This document shows positions 41,077-53,095 of a DNA stretch of 64,000 nt, one piece after another (the stretch's first letter is position 1; every line of letters starts with the position of its first letter). This DNA comes from Promerops cafer (taxonomy: Eukaryota > Chordata > Aves > Passeriformes > Nectariniidae), in assembly GCA_013398275.1 (NCBI GenBank), contig VZSE01002700.1, positions 414,899-478,898 on the forward strand, written 5' to 3'. A program made the translations under genes and the position numbers. The notes beneath the pieces were generated by a model. The model had not been told where the DNA came from, searched no databases, and saw only the letters and a list, made by a program, of their open reading frames with translations.

Positions 41077-41217
41077 CCTGGTATTTTAGCTTGGTTGGTC
41101 AGAGCATAATGCTAATAATGCCACCGTCATGGCTTCAATCCCCACACAGGGTATTTACTTAAGAACAGGACTCTGTGAATCTGGTGGGTCCCTTCCAACT
41201 CAGAATATTCTATGAAA
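41077..41217 (+). mobile_element. tRNA-Ile-derived SINE with CR1-like tail (TguSINE1-like)
   Basis: The head is a degraded tRNA-Ile: a Box A-like TTAGCTTGGTTGGTC (41086-41100), an anticodon-arm sequence GTGCTAATAA variant (ATGCTAATAATG, anticodon AAT) and a Box B-like GGCTTCAATCC (41131-41141). The tail at about 41171-41217 (GAATCTGGTGGGTCCCTTCC, then AACTCAGAATATTCTATGA) matches the 3' end shared by CR1 LINEs, which would allow mobilisation by CR1 reverse transcriptase. This structure is that of TguSINE1 described from zebra finch, and is the best lineage marker in the window. No clear target-site duplication is seen, as is common for CR1-type insertion. It is not a functional tRNA gene: stem pairing is broken and the 3' half runs into LINE sequence. 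Confidence 0.8.
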
Positions 41218-41894
41218 ACTCTTCTGTTGCTAGGTTTTCTGCATTGTTTTCTGAGGGGGAAAAAAATACAGACAAAAAAAAGTAAAAGAAAAAAAGAGTA
41301 CATTAAACTAATTCTTTCTAATCAACTATTGAATTGGAATGAAAGGGTGAAAAACTTGTAGCTCCAATAAGCACAAAGAAAATATTATATGGGTTTTAAT
41401 GATTTTCAGCTTGAGTAGAAAGTATATTTCATTGTCAAACCTATACCACATTTTCATCCATCTGCCTGTCTGAAGTACTGCAAGCTAGCAATTGTTCCAT
41501 GAACTTACTAGTGATTTAATACTCAATGTTTTTGTCTCCATTCCCTGAATTTTTCAAATATAGAGGAAAAGCACTGGGATATTTTGAAACATTTTTCTAA
41601 CATACATTGCCAAAAGAATAAACTAATGTTTCTATTGATTAAAAGTTCCTAAGCAATTGAAACACAGATTTAAACTAATACCATATTCTCTCACAAACAA
41701 GTTTCAACAAAACTTTTCTTTTCTATGATGTGAAAATTTGCCACTGACTTCTATGTGCATTTTTCAAATATAAAATGTAGGACACTAAGAAACTAGGGAA
41801 GAATGCTGTGCTGAGATAGTGTTTTTCGTAGTAGCTCATAAGCGACTGTGCTTTGGATTAGTGATGGAAACAATGTTGATAAAACAAAGATGCT
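41218..41894. other. Non-coding AT-rich DNA
   Basis: Short unique-looking stretch between the SINE and a CR1 fragment. I see no gene or further repeat apart from an A-rich patch near 41260-41300. Confidence 0.6.
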
Positions 41895-42372
41895 TTAGTT
41901 ACGGCTGAGCAATTCTCACATAGAGGAAAGGCCTTTTCTGCTTCCCTTTGATCATCTTTGTGGTGTCCTTTGGGCTATCTCTAGCTTGTTCTTGTCTCTT
42001 TTGAATGGTGTTGACAGCAAGAGGACTCAGTAATCCAGGTGCAGCCTGACAATTGCTGAGTAGATTTGGATGACCATGTCTCTGTCTCTGCTGGTAATGC
42101 CCGGGTGGATGCAGCCCTGGATCCAATTTGAGACAAAACATGCTTCCGTGCATATGCCTGGTCCTTCACACTGCCATGCTCCAGACAACCTCAAAACACT
42201 GCCTGAGGAGCCTTTCTGACCCTCTGGGGATCTCCAGTTGCTGGTTAGGCTTGTACAGCCAACAGCCAGCTTGAGTAACTGTAGAGGCTGTAGCCTAAGA
42301 CCACAGGTGAGCAAAGCAAGCAGCAGCCGGGCAGAGTGGACTGTGCTTCCTGTGTATCCTGATGACACTCCC
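41895..42372 (-). mobile_element. CR1 LINE fragment, decayed
   Basis: On the minus strand, a frame reads GCIHPGITSRDRDMVIQIYSAIVRLHLDY near 42030-42120, corresponding to the CR1 reverse-transcriptase C-terminal region (GCIKRSVASRSREVI..YSALVRPHLEY). Further 3' the DNA keeps a CCACAAAGATGATCA-like block near 41955 and a decayed CTCCTATGAGG-like block near 41925. Homology is good from about 41895 to 42170; the adjoining GC-richer sequence to 42372 is probably the upstream part of the same insertion but I recognise it less well. Stops and frameshifts interrupt it, so the 113- and 84-codon minus-strand frames are relics rather than genes. Confidence 0.7.
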
Positions 42373-42827
42373 CGTTTGGTTTGGTTTATTATTTAATAAT
42401 ATAACTTCCTTCCCTAATCAATGCTGTACACTTTTATTGTCAAACTTCTGGATTTCAGCAGGATAATATCATTCTAATCATTAGGGATATCTTAATTTGA
42501 AGTTTCCTCTACTTATATAATTAATTACATGTAAATGTTTTTTAACATGAAATGTGGAAGTATGGGAGAGAAGTGAGAGCCCACCTGCCTTAATTTTATT
42601 TTTAATCATTATTATTCAGGGAACAGCTACACTATCAGCTATCAGCTATCCTGAAAGCTCTTCTGCTCCTTACTTATTTGTTAAGAATTTTCCTGACATC
42701 AGGCTGACATACACACACATACAAATAAAAGTACTTGTACTTGTAGGTACTAAAAGGTGTGTAGTTGATGTCATATTTTGACTCTTATTAAAAGCAATTT
42801 AGGGTAAAACCAAAACAAAACAAAAAC

Positions 42828-42874
<47 letters not shown>

Positions 42875-45299
42875 GACAGGGACGAGGAAAGGGAAAAGGA
42901 AAGAGAAAGATCTCTCCAGTAGAGAGCAAATAATTAGAGCAGCAGGGGTCTCCCATATGAGGGTAGTCCTCTGGACGTCCTCCCTAGTAGAGCAGGGAGC
43001 TACACAATACACAAAATACAATTGTGTCTCACAATACTTTTCTGATAGTATTTATGGAGTTTCTGCAGGAACCTGCTCAAAGTCCCTGTTGATTTTTCCT
43101 CATTATGATGCTATTAGTGCTGACTGGAGAATGCTTTGATCAGATGCAGAAATTGCCCTCTCATTTGATGCTAAATTCTGTGCATATATATTACTGGTCT
43201 GCTTGCAACATATTTAGCTGACAATTATCTACTCTGTCATACATCAAGTCTTCATTTTCCTCTTGGACAAGCTAAAAAATACAAGGAAAAAAGAAAGAAT
43301 AGAAAAATTAAATCCTCATCCCAGCAACAATAGTCACTTTCCACAATAATAAAAATACACTTACCTTTTGCAAGTGTAAGTATAGAAACATGACAGCAAA
43401 AGAATAACTGTATGGAGGTAATACCAAAGGGGAAAAAAAAGAGATACTGATAGAACAACTTAATTGAAAGTTTATGCAGTTTCAATTGAAAGGGAGATTG
43501 CAGGGGTGAGAGTGAAGGCCTCCAAGTGTCCAAGTGAAGCCCCTTAGTACTGCAAAGCTTAAAGAGTTTAAAGCACAGTGTAACACAGGAAATGGAAAGA
43601 ATATTCCAATTACAGGATTTAATCCCTTCTTTCAATCATAAATCAGTGGAAATACAGGACATCCTGGATAAATTCTGGAATCACCAAATAATTCACAGTC
43701 ATATAGAGAATCCAGTTCTCTGAATTTGTTAAAATGGAGAATGGTGTGTTGGTTTTTCTGGTGGTGATTGAGAAAACACAGGAAGCAAAGAAGAAAAACT
43801 GTTTCTATCATTGAAATTATCTTCCCTGAACATCATTTGAAAACATGAGCTCAAAGTACAGCTAACATTGACACCATTTCTGCTCCCAGGTCATTCTATA
43901 GCATTGTTTCTATCTTTGCTTAAACAAAATATCCTTTGGATACAGATTTCTTACTGTGATTCATGCCTGTTTTATTTAAATTTTAAATCTACAAGCACTT
44001 ACATTTCAGGAAAATTCCGAGCTATAAAGAGAGTTCATCAATACAGGACAGGATAGGAAAGAAGGTAAGAGATTGAAGAGCACAAGATGTTAAGATTTTG
44101 TAGAAGGATATCAATTCCATGAACATGAATCTAAAGTTTTCTTTTAAATATTGGTTTTTGATTTTGCTTAGCTAAACCTGTTACTGTGCTTAAGAAATTT
44201 TAGCTTGTTACAAGCTAGATGACTAAATATAAACAGAGACAGTAAAACTGTGTAAGTCAGAAATTAAAAAGAAAAAAAGAAAAACGGAGAGTACCAAATT
44301 TCAGAGTATGCAAAAAAAACCCCGTTAATTCAATGTAGCTTTGGATGAAAAAAAAAAATGGGGATTTTTTTGTTTGTTTGTTGTTTAATTTGTTTTGAGG
44401 AATGGGATTTCTCCTGGAGGAGGCAACAGCTAGCTGCTGGATTTGTCGCTTGATCCATTGTTCTTTAGCTCATGGTAGAAAAATCCCATATGCAATACAG
44501 ATCTCTCTTTCTGTACATTAGAAATTGAATTAAATTAATTCCTTCTTATTAGAAGCTCCTCTTGGTTTGTTACAACACGATCTAGTTGCACATCTGCAGT
44601 CAAACTATGGTAACAGACACTGCATTAGAAAGAATGTATGATATATGCTTCAGATCTATTGTAAAACATCTGCTTTTAAGTGAAAAATAAAGATAAAACA
44701 TGATAAAAAATGACAGCTAAACTACAAAAATATTAACTGCCTTGCTTTTCTTAAAGAAACTTTAAATTTAATCCACATTCAACTACTGAGCCAAATCATC
44801 ATGTTTTAAAAATACATTATGATGCAGTAGGTGGAAAACATTTCATATCAAAAGCTTAATACATCAAGCTGCAAGGCTGGTTTCAGATGAATTACACGAG
44901 AAATATTTTAGTCAGCTGCTAGGATTTAAAAGCAACATTTTAATATAGTGATATATGACCCACTCTAACCACTGCCTTCCACAGTACATTAAAAAGCTGA
45001 ATAGAAACATTAAATAGCTTTTTTATTTTATTTATTTTTTTAAGCATACTACCTAGTGCTTTTACTATTCTGTCTTTAAATTCACCAGCAAAGTTATAAA
45101 GCACACTAAGTTTGTCGTTATCATAAAAGCCGTGTTGTTACCATAAAAGCTTGGCTATTTTAGACAAAGTTATAAATTCTTCTCTCTGCAGCTACATAAT
45201 AAATACCCTCACTTGCCATTGAATGAGGGTCTGTGTGTCAACAGGATGAAGTCATAAAATCCCTTACAGTTAGATGTTGTTAAATAGTAGATGAAATAA
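42373..45299. other. Non-coding AT-rich DNA with a GA repeat
   Basis: Apart from the purine tract at 42828-42910 I see no repeat family and no supported gene. The 127-codon minus-strand frame at 43252-43635 has no recognisable homology. Near 45113-45150 an 18-bp word (TGTYGTTAYCATAAAAGC) occurs twice, with 16 of 18 bases identical. Confidence 0.6.
42828..42910. repeat. (GA)n microsatellite plus purine tract
   Basis: An uninterrupted 42-base purine run (42828-42869) is mainly GA dinucleotides. After a short break a second purine run covers 42884-42910. Long polypurine mirror-like tracts can form triplex (H-DNA) structures and are usually polymorphic in length. The Ser-Leu repeat frame on the minus strand (42788-43021) is only this repeat read as protein. 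Confidence 0.95.
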
Positions 45300-46602
45300 A
45301 ATCATGCTCTGTGCTGCACCTTACAGTTTTCCAGGGCTGTTTGCAGGAAACCTTCAAAGGCTGCTTTGAAGGAACTGAGCAAGTGGAACAGAGGTAGAGA
45401 GAGCACAGGCACTCAAGGCAGCAGTGTAAGCATTCTTGAAAATGGGGAGGTACTGAAAGGACTGGAAGAGCAGTGACAAGGACTCTGCAGATAAGGAGAA
45501 TCCTACCATGTACACTGGAAGATTATGAAAACATGGAAAATTTTAGGAGGACTGATATGAAGAAAATGGTAAATGGTAAAAAGGGGTCCCTGTAACAGCA
45601 CTTTGCAATTAGCAGGACTGAGGGCTTCCCAGTGGTGAAAGGGTAACTGTTGAACTCAGAGCTAAGATTAATAAAGTGGAAGCGATGACCAGATGTGAGG
45701 ATGGAAAGGTTTGAAGAACAGAGAATTTTGATGAGATGAGGAAGACATACGGTATGGGTTAATAAAAGCCCAGGAAGACATAGTAAGTCAGAGCATCTGA
45801 GAAGTTGAAAGAACAAGGAAGTGGTGAAGATCGGTTCTCTAATCAATGGTAGTGATTCTAAATACACTTTTTGGCTTAGGAAACAAAATACTTGTAGACC
45901 GTAATTTATCTCTTGCTGATGTTTTTTCATTTGCCTGCACTTACCACATAGACATCTCTTGATATTTGAGACATGCTCAATGATCTGAGATATCCAGCAT
46001 GTCTCCAGTGGTGACACAAAAGAACAGATGCACACAGGCTTTTTCGGAGTGTCAGCTACAGATCATACGGAATGCTACTGGATACCTCACAAAGTGAATA
46101 TGCATGGTGGTTAAACCAGGCTGACGTGCTAACTTTTGGGAAGCATGACCCCACGACACCAGGAGAAAATACGTGCATGTTGTTAGATGCTTAGAAACCT
46201 CAATTACACTGCAGTACCCAGTTTTGTTCACAGTTAATAAAGGGGGTTCAGGATAACAGCTCAGATTTTACACCGTAGCTATCTAAAGCCAGGTAACATA
46301 AAACCTACTCCCGTATCGTGCTGCGAGGAGACGCCTTGCAACTGTCGTTACTGTCTAGAGACATGGAAGGCATGAAATTAATATATTGCTTTTGGTCCTT
46401 GGTTACAGGGACAGCTTTATACAACCAGGGTAAACTCCAGCTTATTAGAAAAGTTAGTACTATGCTTTATCATTTGTGCTACATTTTCTTCTTTCTTCCA
46501 ATGTTAGGAGCAGGCTTCTTAACTATGAAAAATGTTCTAACTCCCACAATAAAGCGTCTGGCCCTCATTCAAATCTTCTATTTGTTTCATCTAACCACTT
46601 AA
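45300..46602. other. Unassigned block with the longest frame outside LTRs
   Basis: The minus strand is open for 170 codons at 45523-46035, the longest frame outside LTRs. I recognise no domain in it. The plus strand here is purine-rich, which makes the minus strand pyrimidine-rich and so poor in stop codons; that is a sufficient explanation. From 46120 to 46380 the DNA keeps several CpG pairs (ACGTGC, CACGACACC, CCCGTATCGTG, GGAGACGCC) in otherwise CpG-poor surroundings. This could be an unrecognised repeat, a non-coding RNA exon or a conserved element; I cannot choose between these. Confidence 0.35.
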
Positions 46603-49600
46603 ACAGTTAGTTAGATTTCAAGTGTTTGAATCCTCAACTGCCAATAAAAGATAACCCTAAAAGTAAGTGAATGATTCACTAAAATGGAGTAAAGAAGCTC
46701 TTTCTAATTCCCACTTAAAGGGAAGTAAAATTCCCAAATTAATTTTAAATTTAATCCTCTTTAGTGGAATATTTGCATACCTTCAGGAACAGAAACAAAA
46801 AAGCACTTTAATATGATTAATTCTACTTCATTCCCTCAGATGTCTTGCTTGAGAAAAATGCATGGCATATGGCTCAAAATGTAATTCTCTTCCCAACCCT
46901 TTATTGATAATCATTGTCCATTGTTATATGTTCACAATCACATGGTTATACACACAGAGCTGGCATGTTTTCCTCATATTTGCTAATGCACAAATAATAG
47001 ATTTTGGTTTTTGATGTAGAAGATGTTAACCCATCAATCCCAAAGTATGTGAAGGAGGACAACAGACCATGTAGCAGAATATCATCAAAACCAAAGCTAA
47101 GCATTAAAACACTTTCAGTGCTAAATTAGCAGTTTCAGGAAATTCTTCCTAACCCACAGACCAAATGTTAGTTCCTGCAAAGCAAACTGAGTATGTTCAC
47201 TATAAAAAAACTATCTTCTAAGTTTCTTGGTGTTCCCTAGTGGTTCTAGGGTCTGTATCACACACATATTGCTGTATAGGTGAGGGAGCGAACATAGAGA
47301 AAATTTTGAGGGTGTGCAGCACAAAGGCATAACATAGAGCATGGAAAAATATACCACAATAATATTATTCGCACCCTCTCATAGGCAACTTTCTGCAGAA
47401 TGAGGTATCTTTAGGACTCCATATTTTTTTGAACCTTGAACCTGTGTTTTTCTATCTAGTGACTTACTCAGGGTCCTCCAAAAAAGGGTGGAAAAAAAAC
47501 CCTGACAATTAAACTTAATTGATGAACCTACTCCTATTAACACCATAAATACAGCTAAAGAAATCTGAGCTGCTATCTCATCCATCTGCTTTTTATTTTA
47601 TTTTTTTTTTATCTCATAGAGACAAGTCTAAGCCTATACCATATTAAAGACTTAAAAAAGCCAATTGAAAAAGAGAGGCCTCTTTGGGAGCAAAGAGTCT
47701 CATCTCAGACATAGCTTTTCTTCAGGAACAGCCTCTCCCACTCATCCATATATGAAATAAGGACATTCTTAAAATTTAGAATCAGGTCTTCATTTTTTTA
47801 TGTGTCTTACTTTAAATTAAAAGACTATTTCTACATTTATAGATAAATGTACACTTATTCATGATAAATATAGGATATACTGAACATTAAATCTCTAATT
47901 AGTTTATTTATATAAAAATACGTTTTTTCCAATAAAATCTCCTGAGGTCAAAATGCTCAGTTCAGATCATGTTTATAAGTAATTGTGAAAATTTTAAGCT
48001 TGCTTGTGAATGTTTCAACCAGGCTTGTAGCTTCCTTTAAAGATGTGGAAATTGTAGGTTTTAAGCTTTAATGGGTGAGCAAGTGCAAGCAGAAGTCCAA
48101 TGTGTTCTTTAATGCCCATATTCCCATATGCTTCAGAAAGCAGAACATATTCTTGGACTACATGGCAATGCAGATAAAAGCGTGTGTCTGAGTATCTCAA
48201 AAAGTATTTCACAGATTAAGCAGTCCTGAGAAGCCTGAATGTGGCAAAAAACCAAACAAACAAACAAAAAAACCCCAACCAAACAAAAAAAAAAAAAACA
48301 AAAAACAAAACAAACAAAAAAAAAATATATAACAAGGGATATCAATATTGGATGGATACTGGGAAAAAAATCAGTTCATTCTTTGGAAAGTAAGTTCTTA
48401 ATGGAAATTAAAGGAAATTAAGGACAGAGTACACCTAATTGTATTTTTTATACTCTGCAGCTGTTTTTGCCTTTTTATTATTCTAGCTTGAAAATTAAGA
48501 GAGTCTTCCTCCACACAAACTTATACTTTAAGAAGTTAGAGATTCATAACATAATTAGCCATTTTAGGCTATATTTATAGTGAATTAGAAATTAAGATTC
48601 TAAAAGAGACCATTAAGACTAACCACAATATTTTTGCAGGTTCATACTTCTCTGCACTGACTATAAAGAGAATCTAAAATAGCTAATTCTAGTTTAAATA
48701 TTTAACTATTTTTTAGTTCGGTCTTCTGATCTAGGAAATCAGAAGAAAATATAGAAAGAAAAAAGACTGGGATTGGACAAGGATAATGGGGAGGGAAAAT
48801 CTTTGTGGAGGCAGACAGAGAAGCAAAGTAGAAAGCCCTGATATGGAGGGGAAAGAGGTTGCTATGAGGACATGACAAAAGAAATACTAATTTCATATTT
48901 TGTTTGCCTTTTTTTGTGTGTATTACACCCTGTCATCTCTCTCATACTGACACTTTTTCTGGTGCGTATATGGAAAGGTGACAAGAAGGTGAAACATTTC
49001 ATAGTGTTCTATAAGTCTCAAAGCTCAAAATGTTCGTATCTGTCAAAGTGTCAAACTCATTTGGGGGAAAGATCTGAAACATGCTTTCACAAAAACCTCA
49101 ACTGCACATGGATTTTTAGTAGTTTGTGGGCTTTTTAGACATTTTTAAAATTCAGCTGTACTGTAGCAGTGTGGATTTCTCCTCCCATGGGAAAATGCAA
49201 ACCCATTCATGGGATTGTGTTTGCTTAAGGATCAGGCTGTACTTGGTGGATAACACAGAAGAAAGTGGAGACCCAGTCTGTATCTCAGAGTTTAAACCTT
49301 GGAAGAGAAATAATTTGAGGTGTAAGTTGTATGCTGCAGCAAGTAAACTAGCAGGAAGACACTGAACTGACAAAGACTCAATTTTGAGAGGAGCAAGGAA
49401 AGTGCAACAATGACCTGAGCTGGGACAGTGTTGCTGCCCAACAATTAATTGTGCTGTTTCTCCTGTCTTAAGTATCCATCCTGGTAAGATGAAGCCCAAG
49501 TCATAGATTTGGAGGGGCAGAGGAAGCCCATGAGTGGGAAAATACTATCTATTTGTGAAAGGACAGGGTATATTATAAAAATCTATAAATCTCTATGTTG

Positions 49601-49748
49601 AGTATTAAAATGGTTTAAGGATGCAGTTTAAATGGCATGACTTAGTAAGAAGGGATTTCAGTAATGAGAAATAAATACAGTGGAATAGTTAGAAAATATA
49701 TAAATTGTGTAGAATCTGAATATGAAACAAATGGTATGGAATAAGGGG
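46603..49748. other. Non-coding AT-rich DNA
   Basis: No gene supported. The A/C-rich tract at 48247-48330 is the main simple repeat. The 115-codon minus-strand frame at 49152-49499 and overlapping plus-strand frames have no recognisable homology. Confidence 0.6.
48247..48330. repeat. A/C-rich (CAAA)n-type tract
   Basis: Starts with AACCAAACAAACAAACAAA and continues with A runs broken by single or clustered C to about 48325. G and T are absent through most of it. False Lys/Thr and Phe/Val-rich frames at 48133-48421 derive from it. Confidence 0.9.
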
Positions 49749-50331
49749 TGGAGATTGTTTTGGGTCTGGCTGAGATGGAGCTCTTTTTCCTATGGTAGCC
49801 CTCACAGTGCTGTGCTTTGCACTGGCACCTGGAAAGCAGTTGCTATTGATAGCACCCTAGTGCTTTGGGTACTGCTGAGCAGGCCTGGCATAGAATCAGG
49901 GCTGGCTCTCAACATTCCCCCCCATCATGGGGTGGGCAAAATCCTGGGAGGGGCCACAACCAGGCCAGCTGGACCAAATTAACCAAAGAGATTTCCCATT
50001 CCATATGATGTCAGCTCAGATATAAAAGCTAAGGAAATGAGAAGGAGAGGGTGGAACTTTGTTATTTACAATGTTTGCCTTCCTGAGTAACTGCTACAGG
50101 CGCTGCTAGGGGAGTGGCTCAACATCTCTTGTTGAAGGGAAATAGAGAAAAAAACTATTTTTTCCTTCTCTTTGCTTATGTATGCACAAACTTGCACTTT
50201 CACTTTAGTAACTGCCTTATCTCAACCTGTGAGTGGTTTTCCACCTTATTTTCTCTCCCCTGTCCATCTGGGAAGGGAAGTGATAGAGCAGCTTGGTGGG
50301 CACCTGGTGTCCAGAGTAGGTCAACACAACA
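49749..50331 (+). mobile_element. ERVL-type LTR, about 583 bp
   Basis: Starts near TGGAGATTGTTTTGGG and ends GGTCAACACAACA. Landmarks match a second common avian ERVL LTR type: TCTGGCTGAGATGGAGCT, GTGCTGTGCTTTGCACT, GGGTACTGCTGAGCAGGC, AACATTCCCCCCC, GGGGCCACAACCAGGCCAGCT, CCATATGATGTCAGCTCAGA followed by TATAAAA at 50021-50027, and GGGAAGTGATAGAGCAGCTTGG with GGGCACCTGGTGTCCAG near the 3' end. The flanking 5 bases (AGGGG and AACTT) do not match, so no duplication is visible and the boundaries are approximate. No retroviral genes adjoin it. Confidence 0.8.
50021..50027 (+). promoter_or_regulatory. TATA box of ERVL-type LTR
   Basis: TATAAAA follows the CCATATGATGTCAGCTCAG block in the usual place for the promoter of this LTR type. 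It is the only intact TATA box among the three ERVL-type LTRs here; the others read TATACAAA and TCTACAAA. Whether it is active cannot be judged. Confidence 0.55.
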
Positions 50332-53089
50332 AACTTAAATATGCCTAAATTTTGATGATCCGTAAGTCAGTAGTAGTGATGCCTACTTCAAGAGATGTGA
50401 AATGCTATATTTTGGCAAAAAAAAAAAGGAAAACCTACTGTATTTCACAATGAGAAAAAATTTAAGTTCAGAAACTAAATAAAAAAACCTAATAAGTTTT
50501 ACATGAGGTCAGTATAGAAAAGTTAATCTTGAAAAATCTACAGGTTCCAGCTGCAGAGACTCTTTGAAGCTCGATCTCCTTCTATTATTTCACATAAATG
50601 ATATGAACACGTGGTGTTATGAGAGACCAATTAAACCAATTCTGTGGAATCACAATGAGATTTTCCGCCCTAAAATAACTAAAATTCTACTTTAGACAAT
50701 ATCTATGATCTATCTGTACCAATGAATCGAAAGGGGAAAATTATATTCTCGATCTATCTTTTAGTAAAAGGGGACTTAATTCTGGCAAACAAGAAAGAGA
50801 CTAAAAAGAACAGTCTCAAGCTCTTCTTTCCTTTTTCTCCTTTTTCCTTCACTGGTCACTGATATAGCTTCAGTGAAAGTATCATTAAAATAATGACTGA
50901 AACTATCACTGACTGAAATAATCTTTCTGAATGCAATGACCATATTTTGTCAAAATTAAGGAATCATTTTCTGGCCCTCATTATCTGTCAACACTTTCAC
51001 CTGTGCTAGTTCAGTTCTTCTTTTGTTGGGACTTGAGTCACTCTCTCTGGTCAAAGAGTTTATCTCTGTATGATCATCTTGGAATAGCGAAACTGCCTAA
51101 TCTTGGTTTAGACTGATGTGAAGAAGAGGTCAGAAAATGTTTCACCAGTGGCCTTTCCCACAACCCCCCAGTTCATTTTTTTTGCAAGTGCATTTAATTC
51201 AGGCCCTCATTCTTGGTCTTTGATTTAGCTGAGCTTCACACATGCTTTGACTTATTTGTATGTCTTTCACAGTTTAAAAGGTTTCTCCATAAATCCTATC
51301 CATTGACCAAAGAGATGATAGAAAGCGGACATGATTCCACAATCCATGCCTTATCCACTGGATTTTTTTAAAAAATATATATTTTTCCCATTTCTAGAAA
51401 ACTCGTCAAAATTTAGACCATTTGCTTGGTAAGCTGTTAATAATATAATAACCTAAATTATACTATGAGTAGTTCACAAAGTTTCTTTATCATCATCTTT
51501 AAACATGAAGGAAATCATTTTAAACAGTAGGTCCTGTTTGGTGATGAAATGCTGTATATGTTGCCATCTCTAAACCATAAAAAATAAAGGAATTTACAGC
51601 TATAACTGAGTGAATAGATCAAAAATAGAAATTAAAACTCAATTCAATAGCCTAGTATGGCACAAACAAACTCAGATATCCTGTGGTAATCTGATTTGTT
51701 CTTTAACTACAATTCCTGAAAGAATTTTCTCCCATGTATCCAGTGCAATGTCTGCCACTCCCAGGTGAATGCTCAGATTATTGAGAACAACTCAAATACC
51801 CCTTTATGCTTACAATTAGGCAATTTTATCTAGTTCAAGATTTCTAATTTCCCATTATAGCCCATTCTATAACTCTGTTTAGTCATTCACAAGGTGTCTG
51901 GTGCATTATGAGATATCTTCAATTTCCTTTAACCTGTCATTTGTAAATAGGACACAAGTTTGCCACCGAACATATTACATCTGTCTTGGCTTAACAAAGG
52001 CATCTCAAATGATTGAAAATGCTTCTGTCTGAGCAGCTCCCTATCCATACCTATTGAAAGTTTCAATCCTAAATTAGGATGCAGCGTTCAAATAGCTAAA
52101 TTAAAGTGTGTGCAACCTGGATGTGAACACTACCCCTAATGTAACATGAAATTTGCCTTACCTTAATTCCACCTAGAATTTCAGGAATGGGATTTATTGT
52201 TGTGTAAGGCTCTCCTAATCTTTCTTTCACTCATCTTCCCTTCTTTCCAAATTGTGATACCAGTGGGAACAGAAAGCTAGTTCAGTTAAAAAAAAAGACT
52301 TTTACCCTCTCATGCCTATATTTCTTTCTATGTTACTAGAAGAACATGTTTGCTTTAATATATTTCCTTGATCAAGTCAAAGAAGAACTTTGGGCTTCAC
52401 TGAATCTCAAGAATCCTTCAGAGCCTAATTATCATATATAAAGTAGAGGTTTGACAAAGGAAGCTAGTAAGGGTTTTATAGCAACAAGAAAACTACAGCT
52501 GTAAATAGGAAGAAAGAACTGAGAGTTTATGCTAAAATATGGAATAATTCCTGTATGCAAACAGGAATAGCATGCCATTGGAACAGAAAGAATACTTGAC
52601 TCTGCACTTATTTTGAAAAGTTAGTATACAGAAAAAGAGGGATAAGCTGTTACCTGGTGATGGACAGAAACAGACACACAGATTCAGAAGCTTGATAATC
52701 TTCAGAATGATAGTCCAAAATGGCAAGATATCCTTCGGTTGAATTAAGCTGAGATGATAAAAAGCTTTTATAATTAGCTGTCCAACAAAATGTCCAACAG
52801 AAATTAAAGACCTATGAAGAAAACACAAAAATGATGACCTAACAATGTTTCTCTCATGAAAGAGTGTAATACATGGAGTATTTATAGATCAAGTCATCCA
52901 CCACTGAATGTCTGAGATTTCCATGTTAAACCCTATGAGATTTTAGTATAAAAAGAACTTTAATCCTGAGAATGTGATTTCAAAATATTGCTAGGAGGAA
53001 AGCATAATTTTCATACTTACTGAAGAGAGGCTCTTAGCACATCTACACTTTATAAGCTTTATAAACAGGAAAATGGTGAAAACTGGATC
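50332..53089. other. Non-coding AT-rich DNA
   Basis: No gene, RNA or interspersed repeat recognised. The 98-codon minus-strand frame at 52532-52828 lacks homology I can name. Confidence 0.6.
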
Positions 53090-53095
53090 CCAAGA
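53090..53095. repeat. Left 6-bp target-site duplication (CCAAGA)
   Basis: CCAAGA directly precedes the TG terminus at 53096 and is repeated exactly at 53716-53721. A 6-bp duplication is typical of ERVK (beta-retrovirus-like) integration. Confidence 0.85.

Noticed and set aside
41077..41150. Possible tRNA-Ile gene
   Set aside because: Box A and Box B are recognisable but degraded, stem pairing is broken, and the sequence continues into a CR1-type tail. It is a SINE head, not a tRNA gene.
41899..42368. Minus-strand frames of 62, 84 and 113 codons as possible genes
   Set aside because: They carry CR1 reverse-transcriptase relics in shifted frames and lack any catalytic region.
42788..43021. 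Minus-strand frame with a long Ser-Leu repeat
   Set aside because: It is simply the GA microsatellite translated.
46318..46602. 94-codon plus-strand frame with hydrophobic segments
   Set aside because: No recognisable domain, no promoter or splice context, and composition like the neighbouring non-coding DNA.
48133..48421. Phe/Val-rich minus frame and Lys/Thr-rich plus frame
   Set aside because: Both come from the A/C-rich tract 48247-48330.
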